NCBI GenBank assembly: GCA_002428325.1
Contig: DIVR01000014.1
Location: 67,245 to 131,244 of the forward strand
Direction: 5' to 3'
Source: a bacterium UBP4_UBA6127
GTDB taxonomy: Bacteria; UBP4; UBA4092
DNA length: 64,000 nucleotides
Positions 7,866 to 15,915 of this stretch are shown one piece after another. Within the stretch, counting starts at the first letter, position 1, and every line of letters begins with the position of its first letter. The notes beneath the pieces were generated by a model. That model was not told where the DNA came from and did not search any database. It saw nothing but the letters and a program-made list of their open reading frames with translations. A program made the translations under genes and the position numbers.

Positions 7866-9803
7866 ATGTTCAAGAAATATCTGCGTTATTTTTTATTAAT
7901 CATGATTTTGGTGTTTCCATCGATACTATTGGCAGTGGGAAACACCTGGTATGTCAGTACGACCGGAAGTGACAGCAATCCGGGGACCTCTGAAGAACCT
8001 TTGTTAACAATCCAGATGGCAGTAGATACGGCTTCACCTCTGGATACAATTATTGTTTCTTCTGGTGAGTATGTCGGGAATGTATTTATTGGAAAACCGG
8101 TAAACATCGAAGGCCCCAATATTGATATCAATCCCAACCTGAACTTCGGGGGTGGCCGCAATGAAGAAGCCATTATCAATGGAACCGTGCAAATTGCTTC
8201 TGACCAGGTTACTCTCAATGGAATGGAAATCCAAAATGCTATCCCCCTGGCAATTAATACCACTGACAATAGCAATAATTTATATTTGAAATTTAATAAG
8301 ATTGTCGGATTTAATGAAGTGTTTTCTTTTAATTATGACGGAGGCCTGCATACGGGTATCACCGTATCAAACTGGACTTGTGAAGGAAACTGGATTGGTG
8401 AAATGGTCTCCACAGGGACTGATGATCCCATCATGAGTCTGGGCGGGCTTGAGAATGCTTATTTCGTGAATAATACCTTTACCAGTGGCCGAATGGGCGC
8501 TCTTCAATTTGCCCGGGCATCCAGTTTGACGATGGAAGGGAATTATTTCCAGGACAATAATCTCAGAACCGGATTTATGTGTTTCTTTGATGGTGAAAAC
8601 AGTAATATCATTATGAGGAACAATCAGGGTGAAAATAACTCGACGGGGATAATTTTCTATTGCAGTGATAATGCTTGCCGACATACCAATGTCATGATTG
8701 ATAATAATTATATTACTTCGCTGCAAGAGCCTGAGGAAGCTTCTTCTGGATACCAGAGGGAACCTATGCTGGCGTTGGTGTCTCTTACAGAGGCCAGTAC
8801 AATTTCACAGCCTCAGTTTGAGAACTTCTATATTGGTAACAATAGTTTTGAACAGGATTTCTCAGACTATACCTCTTATGAAGACCCCATGCGGTTATTC
8901 TTATTCCAGGGATATGTTGACAACATTGCTGTTGTAAATAACCAGATTTATTGCGGTGGAACTCTTTCGGATGCAACAGTTGAAGTTATCCGGCTCAAGA
9001 ATGTTAAGGGGGATATTGCTTTCTTTAACAATGAACTTAACGCTGACTATATGTCCTATGACGGAGACAGCTATTTAGAAGGCGTAAGAATTTCTGGGGG
9101 ATTAAAGAGCAATGCCAATACTTCTCAGAACTTTATTGGGAATTATTTTAGTAACTTTCATGCGGCTGTTAAAGTGAATGGCCCGCTCCCCGCCAACGAC
9201 TTCCTTCGGGTGGTCAATAATAACTTCTATGGGAATGTTACAGCAATCATTAATGAAGATACTGTTTACAATGTGGATGCCAGGGGGAATTACTGGGATT
9301 CTAGTGATGGTCCTCAACCCACTGGTACAGGTGACCCTGTTTCATCTATGGTGATTTATGACCCGTTCTCCCTGAATGAAATACAAAGCAATTCAGATTA
9401 TGTTACTCCTGATTATTCTGATTTGGACTTTGGTTCACTCTATATTGATTTCAGCAATGGGACGACTGGAACGGGCGGATATATTGCCATGGCCCAATCT
9501 TTTACCCGTATGATTCCCAATGCTATCAGTCGGTTCTGGATTATCGGTGAAAACATGTCGGATTTTCAATGTGACCTGACCTTTTACTATGATCCTTCTG
9601 ACCTTCCTGAGGGTGTGAGTGAAGAGGAGTTGGTTCCTCTTTATTCTGTTGATGGAGGTGTTTTTACTCCTGTAACAGAAACCATTGAACGGGATACCTT
9701 TAATCATTCTATTACCGTTTATGGGCTAACTCATTTCTCAGTCTGGACTTTGGGAAAACCGAGTGTGGTTCCTGTTGAACTGTCTGATTTTATGGCAGAA
9801 TAA
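7866..9803 (+). CDS. Secreted right-handed parallel beta-helix protein
   Basis: A 645-residue exported protein. Residues 1-24 are a signal peptide; residues about 28-500 hold the W-Y-V-S-x-x-G-S-D-x-N-P-G-T opening and the N-N-x-F / G-N-x-F repeated pattern of pectin-lyase-like parallel beta-helices (often annotated as right-handed parallel beta-helix repeat protein). A separate beta-rich domain of about 140 residues follows, ending P-V-E-L-S-D-F-M-A-E. The P-V-E-L-S-x-F string is familiar as the start of a C-terminal sorting-type region in many secreted proteins, but here the protein stops right after it, so no sorting domain is claimed. Possible roles are surface carbohydrate binding or cleavage. 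Own terminator. Confidence 0.8.
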   Translation: MFKKYLRYFLLIMILVFPSILLAVGNTWYVSTTGSDSNPGTSEEPLLTIQMAVDTASPLDTIIVSSGEYVGNVFIGKPVNIEGPNIDINPNLNFGGGRNEEAIINGTVQIASDQVTLNGMEIQNAIPLAINTTDNSNNLYLKFNKIVGFNEVFSFNYDGGLHTGITVSNWTCEGNWIGEMVSTGTDDPIMSLGGLENAYFVNNTFTSGRMGALQFARASSLTMEGNYFQDNNLRTGFMCFFDGENSNIIMRNNQGENNSTGIIFYCSDNACRHTNVMIDNNYITSLQEPEEASSGYQREPMLALVSLTEASTISQPQFENFYIGNNSFEQDFSDYTSYEDPMRLFLFQGYVDNIAVVNNQIYCGGTLSDATVEVIRLKNVKGDIAFFNNELNADYMSYDGDSYLEGVRISGGLKSNANTSQNFIGNYFSNFHAAVKVNGPLPANDFLRVVNNNFYGNVTAIINEDTVYNVDARGNYWDSSDGPQPTGTGDPVSSMVIYDPFSLNEIQSNSDYVTPDYSDLDFGSLYIDFSNGTTGTGGYIAMAQSFTRMIPNAISRFWIIGENMSDFQCDLTFYYDPSDLPEGVSEEELVPLYSVDGGVFTPVTETIERDTFNHSITVYGLTHFSVWTLGKPSVVPVELSDFMAE

Positions 9804-9825
9804 GGTCTTTTCGGGATTCTATTTG

Positions 9826-9865
9826 AAAACCCCGGGTACCCTTAAAAAGGGAACCCGGGGTTTTT
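9826..9865 (+). terminator. Intrinsic terminator after the beta-helix gene
   Basis: AAAACCCCGGGT (9826-9837) pairs with ACCCGGGG plus TTTTT (9853-9865). Strong GC-rich stem with flanking A and T runs. Confidence 0.9.
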
Positions 9866-9996
9866 CTTTTGTCAGGACTAAAACAGAACCCAACAATTTT
9901 ATTTATCTGTGGTAAATTAGATTGATAATTCAAGGAAAAACATCTGCCTGAAGCGTTACAAAACAGGTATTTTTTTATGCAGGAGTGATTCAGAGA

Positions 9997-10830
9997 ATGT
10001 TAGATATCGACCTAAGCCAGACTGGCACATTAGTAATGGGAATCCTGAATGTAACTCCTGACTCGTTTTCGGATGGAGGGAAGTTTGATTCCCGGGAGAG
10101 AGCTATTGAAAGGGCTATTGAAATTGAATCCGAAGGGGCCCATCTGCTGGATATCGGAGGCGAATCTTCCCGTCCGGGTTCAGAGGCGGTTCCTCTGGCC
10201 GAGGAATTAAGACGGGTAATCCCCCTGATTGAATCCCTTCAGGGTAAACTGAAGATTCCCATTTCTATTGATACAACGAAATCTGAAGTGGCCCGGCAGG
10301 CCCTGGAAGCAGGCGCTTCCCTGATTAATGATATTTCAGCCTTTCATTTTGAACCTGAAATAGCTGGAGTTACGGCCCGGTATGGAGCCTGGTGTTGCCT
10401 GATGCATATGCAGGGAGAACCTCGAACCATGCAACAAAATCCCGAGTATGGGAATGTATTGGAAGAGGTCAAAGACTTTCTCCTTGAGGCGGCCCGGAAA
10501 GCCCGGGAAGCCGGAATCCCAAAAGAAAAGATTATCCTGGATCCGGGTATCGGGTTCGGAAAATCCCTGGAACATAATCTGATTCTTCAGGCAAGACTCG
10601 ATGAATTGGTCTCTATGGGATATCCGATATTGATGGGGGTCTCCCGAAAATCATTCATTGGAAAGAGCCTTGGACTGCCGGTAGAAGAAAGATTGGCGGC
10701 CAGTATCGCTGCCGGGGTACTGGCAGCCTGGAATGGTGCTAAAATAGTTCGTGTCCATGATGTAAAAGAAACAGTTCATGCTATGGGCATGGTTGATAGA
10801 ATCCGGGATTATAGAGGCAGGCAATGTTGA
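9997..10830 (+). CDS. folP: Dihydropteroate synthase
   Basis: A 277-residue enzyme of the folate pathway that joins p-aminobenzoate to dihydropterin pyrophosphate. All family blocks are present in order: G-I-L-N-V-T-P-D-S-F-S-D-G-G near the N terminus, D-I-G-G-E-S-S-R-P-G, S-I-D-T-T-K, I-N-D-I-S, the L-M-H-M-Q-G loop, D-P-G-I-G-F-G-K and the G-x-S-R-K-S-F-I-G substrate loop. I chose the ATG at 9997: a GTG four codons upstream overlaps the AGGAG ribosome site at 9981-9985. The last seven bases overlap cdaA, a sign of translational coupling, as in the common folP-cdaA pair. Confidence 0.96.
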   Translation: MLDIDLSQTGTLVMGILNVTPDSFSDGGKFDSRERAIERAIEIESEGAHLLDIGGESSRPGSEAVPLAEELRRVIPLIESLQGKLKIPISIDTTKSEVARQALEAGASLINDISAFHFEPEIAGVTARYGAWCCLMHMQGEPRTMQQNPEYGNVLEEVKDFLLEAARKAREAGIPKEKIILDPGIGFGKSLEHNLILQARLDELVSMGYPILMGVSRKSFIGKSLGLPVEERLAASIAAGVLAAWNGAKIVRVHDVKETVHAMGMVDRIRDYRGRQC

Positions 10831-11621
10831 ATCAGCTGCAAGAATTATACACACTGATGCATGGGACAGATATCCTGGATGTCCTGATTGTGACTTTGGG
10901 CTTATTTTTAACCCTTCGATTTTTAAGGGGAACCCGGTCGGTTCAGGTCATTCAAGGGTTAGTGCTGATTATTGCCGTAACTTTGATTGTCTCGGTGATA
11001 GCGGTAAAATTACACTTGGATACTCTTTCCTGGATTATGGAAAAGTTCTGGGCGGTATTTATTGTCGCCCTGGTGGTTGTCTTTGCCCCGGAAATCCGGC
11101 GAGCCTTTACCCAACTGGGCCAAAGAAGAATTTTTCGACGGTTTTTTAAGCCGGAACCCCAAGTCTTTATTGAAATTACCCAGGCCGCAGCCACCCTTTC
11201 TAAACGAAAAATCGGAGCTTTGATCGTCATTGAACGGGAGACCTCCCTGAGCGAATTTGTGGAACGGGGAGTGGAACTAGATGCCAAGGTGAATGCTGAA
11301 TTATTGGTTTCGGTCTTTATGCCCTATTCGCCCCTGCATGATGGAGCCTTAATTATCCAAGCCAACCGGATGATTTCTGCCGGAGTGCTTTTACCCTTAT
11401 CCCAGCAGGAAAACCTCAGCCGGGAATTAGGGTCCCGGCATTATGCCGCCTTAGGCATTACAGAAGAAACCGATGCCGCTGTGGTGGTGGTATCCGAAGA
11501 AACCGGGACTATTTCCTTTGCCCAGCATGGGGAATTGATTCGTGGGCTGGATTCCACCTCTCTGAGAAAAACTCTCCAGGAGCTTTATGGCTATCATGAA
11601 GAGGAGGATGAGGAATCATAA
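10824..11621 (+). CDS. cdaA: Membrane diadenylate cyclase (CdaA type)
   Basis: A 265-residue protein with three N-terminal membrane helices (about 18-90) and a C-terminal DisA_N / DAC domain. It should make cyclic di-AMP from two ATP at the inner face of the membrane. The catalytic D-G-A motif is at 173-175. The second signature, normally R-H-R, reads R-H-Y at 205-207, so the final arginine that helps hold the ATP phosphates is replaced by tyrosine; the rest of the block (A-A-L-G-I-T-E-E-T-D-A) is normal. It overlaps folP by seven bases and the next gene by one, so the three are an operon. Cyclase activity is likely but should not be taken as proven because of the R to Y change. Confidence 0.93.
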   Translation: MLNQLQELYTLMHGTDILDVLIVTLGLFLTLRFLRGTRSVQVIQGLVLIIAVTLIVSVIAVKLHLDTLSWIMEKFWAVFIVALVVVFAPEIRRAFTQLGQRRIFRRFFKPEPQVFIEITQAAATLSKRKIGALIVIERETSLSEFVERGVELDAKVNAELLVSVFMPYSPLHDGALIIQANRMISAGVLLPLSQQENLSRELGSRHYAALGITEETDAAVVVVSEETGTISFAQHGELIRGLDSTSLRKTLQELYGYHEEEDEES

Positions 11622-11854
11622 TGATGGGATTTACTCGGGAAGATCTAATCCTCTTATTGGTATCGTTTTTAATTGCGTTGGCGTTATGGTTCAACGTAAC
11701 CCTGGGCAAAAAGGATGAAGGGAAACAAATTTTACCCTTTACCCCTAAACCCGGACAGACCAATCAACAGGGCAGTCTGCTCCCTATGAGCAATTCTTAT
11801 TCCTGCCAGAATGGTTCCTGGGATAGGGAAAACCAGTTGATCTTCAAAATCTGA
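11621..11854 (+). CDS. Short membrane protein in the CdaR/YbbR position, probable truncated CdaR
   Basis: A 77-residue protein starting in the TAATG overlap with the cdaA stop. Residues about 6-27 form a membrane helix (L-L-L-V-S-F-L-I-A-L-A-L-W-F-N-V) that strongly resembles the N-terminal anchor of YbbR/CdaR proteins, which normally continue for 250-400 residues as repeated extracytoplasmic YbbR domains. Here the frame ends after a 50-residue polar tail and only 114 bases separate it from pdxJ. Gene position (cdaA followed by cdaR) is the standard one. I see it as a CdaR reduced to its anchor, able at most to act as a short membrane partner of CdaA. An unrelated small protein is the alternative. 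Confidence 0.6.
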   Translation: MMGFTREDLILLLVSFLIALALWFNVTLGKKDEGKQILPFTPKPGQTNQQGSLLPMSNSYSCQNGSWDRENQLIFKI

Positions 11855-11968
11855 TTTAAAACCATTGAAACTTTTATTTCCGGGGAGAGAACTCCCGGAG
11901 GAAGTTGCCCAGATTTCTCAATATTTATCGTTGGTAATTTCCATTTCTATCAACAGGAAGTGAGTATC

Positions 11969-12685
11969 ATGAAACAAAAACTCAATGTCAATATTGACCA
12001 TATAGCAACCCTTCGCCAGGCTCGGCTTGGAATTGAGCCGGATCCCATTTATGGAGTAGCCCTGGTAGAACTGGCCGGAGCCCATGGAATTACGGCCCAT
12101 CTTCGGGAAGACCGGCGACATATGCAGGACCGGGATATCCGGTTAATTAAAGAAGTTACCAAGACAAAATTGAACTTGGAAATGGCAGCAACGGAAGAAA
12201 TGATTAATATTGCCCTCCAGCTGAAGCCTGCCTGGTGTACCCTGGTACCGGAAAAAAGGCAGGAGCTGACCACTGAAGGGGGATTGAATGCTGCCGGATT
12301 GAAAGATTCTTTAATGGATGCGGTGAAACGGCTGCATGATGGCGGAATCCTGGTATCCCTCTTTGTTGATCCGGACCCGGTGCAGGTGGATGCGGCTCAT
12401 ACCCTGTGCGCTGATTTTATTGAGCTGCATACCGGCCGATATGCTGAAACCTTTGGCACTGCTCTGGAAGACAAGGAATTCCTTCTGATCAAACAAGCGG
12501 CTGACCAGGCCAGGGATTTAGGGCTTCGAGTCAATGCCGGCCATGGATTGAATTATCTCAATATGCTCAGGATGGTGGAACTGGATACAATCGAGGAATT
12601 TAGTATTGGGCATTCGATTATTGCCAAGGCTATCTTTACCGGATTGGAAAAGGCGGTCAGGGAAATGTTGGCCCTTCTAAGGTAA
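11969..12685 (+). CDS. pdxJ: Pyridoxine 5'-phosphate synthase
   Basis: A 238-residue TIM-barrel enzyme that condenses 1-deoxyxylulose 5-phosphate with 3-amino-2-oxopropyl phosphate in the DXP-dependent vitamin B6 pathway. Conserved blocks: L-N-V-N-I-D-H-I-A-T-L-R-Q-A-R at the N terminus, H-L-R-E-D-R-R-H, T-L-V-P-E-K-R-x-E-x-T-T-E-G-G in the middle, and V-N-A-G-H-G-L-N-Y plus E-F-S-I-G-H-S-I near the end. The ATG at 11969 has AGGAAG eight bases upstream; the GTG three codons before overlaps that site. Finding it after the cdaA-cdaR slot fits the common glmM-pdxJ neighbourhood, although glmM itself is not here. Confidence 0.97.
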   Translation: MKQKLNVNIDHIATLRQARLGIEPDPIYGVALVELAGAHGITAHLREDRRHMQDRDIRLIKEVTKTKLNLEMAATEEMINIALQLKPAWCTLVPEKRQELTTEGGLNAAGLKDSLMDAVKRLHDGGILVSLFVDPDPVQVDAAHTLCADFIELHTGRYAETFGTALEDKEFLLIKQAADQARDLGLRVNAGHGLNYLNMLRMVELDTIEEFSIGHSIIAKAIFTGLEKAVREMLALLR

Positions 12686-12715
12686 CCTTTCCAGATTACA
12701 GCATAGATTTCAAAA

Positions 12716-12757
12716 GGGTGGATGCCTTCTTTTTGAAGGCTCCACCCTCTTTTTTTT
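12716..12757 (+). terminator. Intrinsic terminator of the folP-pdxJ operon
   Basis: GGGTGGATGCCTTC (12716-12729) pairs with GAAGGCTCCACCC (12735-12747), one bulged base, followed by a run of T to 12757. Confidence 0.93.
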
Positions 12758-12760
12758 GTA

Positions 12761-12766
12761 TATAAT
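12761..12766 (+). promoter_or_regulatory. -10 element (TATAAT) directly behind the terminator
   Basis: A perfect TATAAT four bases after the preceding terminator, 32 bases before the next ATG. No convincing -35 hexamer is seen because the terminator occupies that place. Confidence 0.45.
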
Positions 12767-12797
12767 ACATGAAATTGGAACTGGGGGTGATTATTCC

Positions 12798-13505
12798 ATG
12801 GATGAAACTGAAGCAATTGGTAAAATATCTGCTTTGTTATTTAAAGAAAAACGATATGAAGAATGGGCCTTCTTAAACCGGATATTATATAAATCAGCCA
12901 AGACAAATTATGATAAATACACTTATCTGGGATATGAATATATCGCTATGGAGAAGCTTCATGATTTGCATCGGGGAAGGGTTGTTTTACAGAAAATAGT
13001 CAAGATGGCTCCCCTCGGTAAACGTTATTATTGTGAGGGGTATTTTATTAAGTTGAGCCAGATAGAGTATGCTGCCGGGAAAAAGAAAACAGCCTTAAAA
13101 ATCTTAAATGATGGAATTCTCCTATCCTATAAATATAAAGATGGGGAATTAGACTTATTGGAGACTCTTTTTGGATTGTTTAGTGAAAAGGAATTGAAGT
13201 CCAGGATGCCCCTTTATGAAAAAGTTATTAAACAGGTTATCCGAAATTGGAATTTATCTATACCTGAACCAAGGGGAATATTATTGACCTATGAAAACAT
13301 AAAAAAACTCCGACAAGAAGCCTTTGATTGTTATTGTCAAATGAACAAAGTCTTAAGTAAAGCCAATATATATATGAAGAAGAATGAACACCAAAAGGCA
13401 ATTAAGCTGATTGAAGAATACCAAAAAGACTATGCAGTCCCTTGTCTTAATAGGTATCTGGTATATCTAAAAAAAAACTGGTCAAAGAGTGAAGTCTCTT
13501 TCTAA
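12798..13505 (+). CDS. TPR-like cytoplasmic protein of unknown function
   Basis: A 235-residue, all-helical-looking protein without signal peptide or membrane segment. Helical pairs spaced by about 34-40 residues (for example A-A-G-K-K-K-T-A-L-K-I-L-N-D-G and K-N-E-H-Q-K-A-I-K-L-I-E-E-Y) resemble degenerate tetratricopeptide repeats. The ATG at 12798 has GGGGGTGA eight bases upstream; an upstream ATG at 12756 lies before the -10 box and is rejected. The stop overlaps the stop of the convergent radical SAM gene by four bases. No specific function can be given. Confidence 0.7.
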   Translation: MDETEAIGKISALLFKEKRYEEWAFLNRILYKSAKTNYDKYTYLGYEYIAMEKLHDLHRGRVVLQKIVKMAPLGKRYYCEGYFIKLSQIEYAAGKKKTALKILNDGILLSYKYKDGELDLLETLFGLFSEKELKSRMPLYEKVIKQVIRNWNLSIPEPRGILLTYENIKKLRQEAFDCYCQMNKVLSKANIYMKKNEHQKAIKLIEEYQKDYAVPCLNRYLVYLKKNWSKSEVSF

Positions 13506-15586
13506 AGGTCACCCAGCCGGGTTGAATGCTGAGCTTTCTTGACCAGAAGATAATAGAGAAAGATGGTGTTCAGTTTGGCATCTCTCAGGAAATTCGTGAT
13601 AACCGTAAAAAGGTTGATTTTATAGAAAGCCCCTTTTTTCAGGTTAATCTTGGTTCTGGCCCAAAACCAGTCAATATCAGCCCGGGTAGTGATTCCTTTA
13701 AAGGAGAAAATGTTTAAGCGTTTAAAGAACAGTTTCCGGCGGGTCAGCTGAAGGTCTTTCCAATTCATTGCCTGTAGTTTCAGCTCCTCGGCCTGATGGA
13801 TCAGCTGTTCAGCCTGCCGTCTCACATCCTCAGTCCGCCGTTTTTTCAATTCATCCGCCTGACGCAGTAATTCCTGGGCTTGTTGTTTGAGATGGGCCTG
13901 AGTCTGGGGGATTCTGTTGCGCAGAATTTGCCATTCTTCCACCAGCCGTTTTTCCCGTTCACTGCGGATACGGGTAGCAAGCCAGACTTCTTCCATCTCC
14001 AGGAAAAGGTGCCAGTAATTTTTCAGCAGGAGTTTTAAATCTTTAGCTCTTTTCCAGGCATGTTTGAAAGGGGATTCAATGGCATATCCCGGCCGGCGAT
14101 CGGTCCGGTCTTTCATCCGGAGAAATCCTGCAATCATAGGATGATTGCCTTCTGCTTCAATGGAAGATTTATACCAGATGAAATTCATAAATATCCTCCA
14201 ATAGGATACTTCATCGGCCCGGGAGAGGATAGCTTTCATATTATCTTTGCCGTAAAATCCAGCCCAGGCATCTTTATATGCCTTCATCCAGCTCTCAGCG
14301 GTGAAATTCGGATGGTGGGTGGTGGGATGAAAGGAATCAAACCGGTTATAATCTTCATCCATCCAGGCCCCTTCCTGAATCATTTTATAATGGTCCATGG
14401 ACCCGGGTAGCGGAGTTAGCATGAAAAAGGATGCTTGATCCACTTTTACTTCATTTTTCAGGGTTTCCACATCTTCTCTGACGCTTTCCGGTGAATCGAA
14501 GGGGAATCCAATGATATATCCGACATGGGTAGAAATTCCCTTGGTATGCCAGGCTTCAATCATATGGGCATAATCCTGGGATTTATTCTGTTTCTTTCCG
14601 GCAGCCTGCAGATTTTTGGGATTAATGGATTCCATCCCGATAAAAACCTGAGTGCAGCCGGCTTGCCAGGCTTTTTCCACAAAATTTGGGATTTTATATG
14701 AAAGCACATCCACCTGCATCATAAAGAAAATCTCAATGCCTTCTTTTTCCTTCATTTCAATCAAAGCTTCAAAGAAATCTTCCCAATGGGGGTTACGGGA
14801 GAAGTTGTCATCAGTGAAGAAATAATAATTGACATCCCGTTCCCGGAAATTCTCCCGCATGGCTTCAAGGATGCAATCCGGATGGCGGTTTCTCATCGTC
14901 CGTCCCTGGACATTGATAATGGTACAGAAACTGCAGGCGAAAGGGCAGCCCCGGCCGCAGTCGATGGTGCCAAAATTGCTGAAGGCAAAATGTTTCAGAT
15001 AATCAGGTTCTACCACCGGGATGGGCTGGAAACTTAAATCAGGTTTAAGGTTCAGGTAATTATATAGAGACTGAAGCTGTCCCTGATAACAATCTTTCAG
15101 GAGGTCTTTCCAGGTATCTTCCACTTCCCCGGCTACCAGGGTAACCCCGGCATCCAGTAACGCTTGTAATTCCGGGGTGGGTTTCTTAAACAGGGCGATT
15201 TGTCCGCTGACATGGAATCCCCCAATCATGACCGGTAACCCCATTTTGCGAAAACGAAGCGCTAAATCTGAAGCCCGGGGGAATTGATTGGTTTGTACTC
15301 CCACCAGGGCAACCACCACCTGACCATTTCGTTCTTTATGAAGTTGGGCAATCCGGGAAAAAGGGATTTTTGTGACAGTTTCATCATATAGATGGGCTTG
15401 GATCTCCACCTCTGTTCCGAGGTAATGGTCCTCTTCAACAGACTGAGTCAGCCCATGCAGGCAAGCCAGGGTATTACTGGGGAGGACTCCCCGCAAATAA
15501 CGTATAACATAACCCTCATCATCGTATTTGGAGGGTTTGATTAAGACAACATGAAACCGTTTCCGGTTAGAATTATTCTGAGCCAT
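13502..15586 (-). CDS. B12-binding-type radical SAM protein with C-terminal coiled coil
   Basis: A 694-residue protein. Residues about 10-180 form a cobalamin-binding-like Rossmann domain (it lacks the D-x-H-x-x-G motif, so cobalamin may not be bound base-off); residues about 200-420 are a radical SAM domain with cysteines C214, C218 and C221 in the C-x3-C-x2-C pattern for the 4Fe-4S cluster; residues about 560-630 are highly charged with Q-A-x-E-L-x-x-Q-A-D-E-L-K-K heptads typical of a coiled coil. Members modify lipids, cofactors or peptides; the substrate is unknown. The ATG at 15586 has AGGTG eight bases upstream, better than the TTG at 15661. It is divergent from RNase J. Confidence 0.85.
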   Translation of the reverse strand: MAQNNSNRKRFHVVLIKPSKYDDEGYVIRYLRGVLPSNTLACLHGLTQSVEEDHYLGTEVEIQAHLYDETVTKIPFSRIAQLHKERNGQVVVALVGVQTNQFPRASDLALRFRKMGLPVMIGGFHVSGQIALFKKPTPELQALLDAGVTLVAGEVEDTWKDLLKDCYQGQLQSLYNYLNLKPDLSFQPIPVVEPDYLKHFAFSNFGTIDCGRGCPFACSFCTIINVQGRTMRNRHPDCILEAMRENFRERDVNYYFFTDDNFSRNPHWEDFFEALIEMKEKEGIEIFFMMQVDVLSYKIPNFVEKAWQAGCTQVFIGMESINPKNLQAAGKKQNKSQDYAHMIEAWHTKGISTHVGYIIGFPFDSPESVREDVETLKNEVKVDQASFFMLTPLPGSMDHYKMIQEGAWMDEDYNRFDSFHPTTHHPNFTAESWMKAYKDAWAGFYGKDNMKAILSRADEVSYWRIFMNFIWYKSSIEAEGNHPMIAGFLRMKDRTDRRPGYAIESPFKHAWKRAKDLKLLLKNYWHLFLEMEEVWLATRIRSEREKRLVEEWQILRNRIPQTQAHLKQQAQELLRQADELKKRRTEDVRRQAEQLIHQAEELKLQAMNWKDLQLTRRKLFFKRLNIFSFKGITTRADIDWFWARTKINLKKGAFYKINLFTVITNFLRDAKLNTIFLYYLLVKKAQHSTRLGDL

Positions 15587-15886
15587 ATGATTTACACCTG
15601 AGCGGAGGGGAAAGGAATTCCAAGGAACATTTGTTTTTATGAAGTATCTGTCTAAAGACAAATTATGGAATAATGATTAATCAAATTACCCGTTCCAACC
15701 TTGCTCGTTCCTTCTTTTAATACTTTAAAACAAGGGGCTCCCTTTTGCAAGTGAATTCGGAGGGCTGAGATACTCTCGATTCCATAGTAAAAAGGCCCTC
15801 TTTTCAGGAGATTGAAAATAAAGGGAATAAATCCCGTAAAACTGAATTATCAAGGGGGGACTTGAAAACCTTGGGGTAGAGGTATA

Positions 15887-15895
15887 TGGTATAAT
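15887..15895 (+). promoter_or_regulatory. Extended -10 promoter of RNase J
   Basis: TGGTATAAT (TG, one base, TATAAT) ends 20 bases before the ATG. TTGAAA at 15862-15867 is too far (22 bases) to be a normal -35, which fits an extended -10 promoter. Confidence 0.5.
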
Positions 15896-15915
15896 CTCGA
15901 GGAAACATAAGCTAT

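Noticed and set aside
9770..9803. C-terminal P-V-E-L-S-D-F as a T9SS-type sorting domain
   Set aside because: The protein stops four residues later, so no sorting domain is present.
10843..10851. TTATACACA, a DnaA-box-like match
   Set aside because: It is inside the coding sequence of cdaA (encoding Y-T-L region) and single; likely chance.
14786..15037. Plus-strand frame opposite the radical SAM gene
   Set aside because: Shadow of a clear gene with intact catalytic motifs on the minus strand.
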